Assembly (NCBI GenBank): GCA_958496175.1
Contig: OY292280.1
Span: 21,824,001-21,888,000 of the forward strand
DNA: 64,000 nucleotides
Reading direction: 5' to 3'
Origin: Sisyra terminalis
Taxonomy: Eukaryota > Arthropoda > Insecta > Neuroptera > Sisyridae
This document shows positions 62,901 through 64,000 of this stretch, in pieces. The notes beneath the pieces are model-generated. The model ran no database searches. It worked only from the letters and a program-made list of their open reading frames with translations, and was not told the DNA's origin. Within the stretch, counting starts at the first letter, position 1. Every line of letters starts with the position of its first letter. The translations under genes and the position numbers were made by a program.

Positions 62901-63259
62901 AAAAAATAAAAAGCATTTGTTACGTATATCTTTGGAAAATTGAAACGGGAAATTAAATTGTTGAAAGTCTATGCGAAAAAATTCGACTGATATTGGGTCA
63001 TTTAAAGAAGGTGACTTTTCATTATGAGGTCTAGTTTTCTCAACGGATTTTGAATAAAGGCTATCAAGTGAAATATAATAGGAAAACAATTTTGTCCTGT
63101 GTGCCAAAAGACACCCGCAATATCGTTTCAAACTTTCAAAAAGGACAATTTTCTAATGCATAAAAAGGACATAAGGGATGTTTTCCTCACTAAATTAAAG
63201 TTGAATATTATAAACTAAACCATTCTTAACCACTATGCAAAAAATAAAAAGCATTTGTT
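50924..63259. repeat. Satellite array 3, 338/339-bp monomer
   Basis: About 36 monomers in the same orientation. Array-specific variants include ACTAAGCAATAAATAAAA, ACTGGATATTAAATTG, AATTGAAACAAAATTTTG and AAAAATGACATAAGG. It ends at GCATTTGTT at 63,259, as the other arrays do. Confidence 0.97.
52590..58627. repeat. 10-monomer higher-order duplication in array 3, with nested 4-mer
   Basis: About 52,590-55,247 recurs 3,380 bp downstream (55,970-58,627), including the short AAAAAATTAAAAGC variant at 55,124 and 58,504. Within it the subtypes at 52,749, 53,087 and 53,426 recur 1,352 bp later, a 4-monomer unit. This four-type order appears at least four times in array 3. Confidence 0.85.
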
Positions 63260-64000
63260 GGAAAACTTTTAGGTCCTTGATCCTTTTTTTCAAGAAAACT
63301 AATTTGTATTTAAATAGCATTAGCTAGCACAATAGGTGAATTTTAAATATCGAAAAAACCATAAACGATATCGAAAACTTTAGGTTTTATTGGATTTTTG
63401 TTTCGATCGTAACGTAACATTGCTACGGTGTGAATTTCTTCGAGAAATTCGACAAACATTTTTATGAAAAAAGTCGACGTACATTTGGTCGACGAAATAA
63501 AATTTCTCAGAAGAGAAAAAAAAAAGTTTTTCCCCTTAAGCTTTTCCGGGACCAAATTTATACCATCGATTGAGTAATTCAAGCGCTATCGAATGAGCCT
63601 ACTATCGTTAACCTACGATCGATAGTTATCGCTACAAATGGCTTTGAAGTTGGAAAAAGTGAAAAAAATCGCCAATTTAGGCCTATTTTTGGGATTCTTC
63701 AGAATTTCTGCCGGAAAATTTTCGCCAAAAAAATGAAAAATTGAATAATTAAAAATTATTTTTAGGCTTCTCGGAGCGTAACTAAGCCATTCCCGAAATC
63801 CCATTTCACTAAATTCGAAAATTCGAGGTCCCCCCCCCAAAAAAAAAAACCGAAAAAATTGACTTCAGGATATGTTTTTTAGGCCTCCCGTGACGTAACT
63901 AAGCCATTCCCAGAGTCCTACTTCCCGAAAATCGAAAATTCGGTAATTTTTCGGGAATGACGTCATTGGGTGGCGACGTATGTGTGACGTCATATATATG
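63260..64000 (-). mobile_element. Complex insert 3, start of arm A (truncated by window end)
   Basis: Same junction and outer arm A sequence as inserts 1 and 2, with the ~70-bp duplication, a C9 tract at 63,830-63,838 and TGACGTCA at 63,958 and 63,985. The rest lies outside the window. Confidence 0.85.

Noticed and set aside
1..64000. CENP-B box or telomere repeat that would prove centromeric or telomeric identity
   Set aside because: I looked for the NTTCGNNNNANNCGGGN pattern in the monomer and for short telomere-type repeats and saw neither.

Overview
This 64-kb window is eukaryotic nuclear repeat DNA. It is not bacterial, plasmid or phage sequence: there are no operons, no long open reading frames and no recognisable conserved protein. 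The DNA is AT-rich, carries spliceosome-type intron boundaries (GTAAG donors, T-rich CAG acceptors, introns of about 70-80 nt) and tRNA-derived relics with pol III A/B boxes, and is dominated by a 338/339-bp tandem satellite. An invertebrate animal is my best guess, but nothing seen fixes the lineage.

Layout. Satellite array 1 (1-8,578, about 25 monomers) is followed by complex insert 1 (8,579 to about 20,012), satellite array 2 (about 20,013-39,815, about 58 monomers), complex insert 2 (39,816 to about 50,923), satellite array 3 (about 50,924-63,259, about 36 monomers) and the first 741 bp of insert 3 (63,260-64,000). The three satellite-to-insert junctions fall at the same base of the monomer, and both visible insert-to-satellite junctions match. 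The whole is a super-repeat in which a satellite block and an 11-kb non-satellite block alternate.

The inserts. Each holds three copies of one module in orientations minus, plus, minus (arms A, B, D). B and D form a giant imperfect palindrome with arms over 3 kb and a 40-nt centre. Every module contains an internal ~70-bp duplication, a C-run/A-run tract, a cluster of TGACGTCA (CRE-type) palindromes, a tRNA-derived sequence with A and B boxes, and exon-like pieces with splice signals. Between A and B lies a unique stretch with a candidate signal-peptide exon and a second tRNA-derived relic. Decayed satellite monomers in both orientations sit inside the inserts. Inserts 1 and 2 are nearly the same sequence, except that insert 2 lacks exactly one 338-bp decayed monomer.

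The arrays. Each has its own higher-order structure: a 13-monomer unit of 4.4 kb in array 1; 4-, 5- and 11/12-monomer duplications in array 2; 4- and 10-monomer duplications in array 3. Nearly every monomer has an antisense frame of about 78 codons, but the common variants I inspected are nearly all amino-acid changing and many copies are broken, so I do not regard it as a gene. I identified no intact protein-coding gene with a known function.
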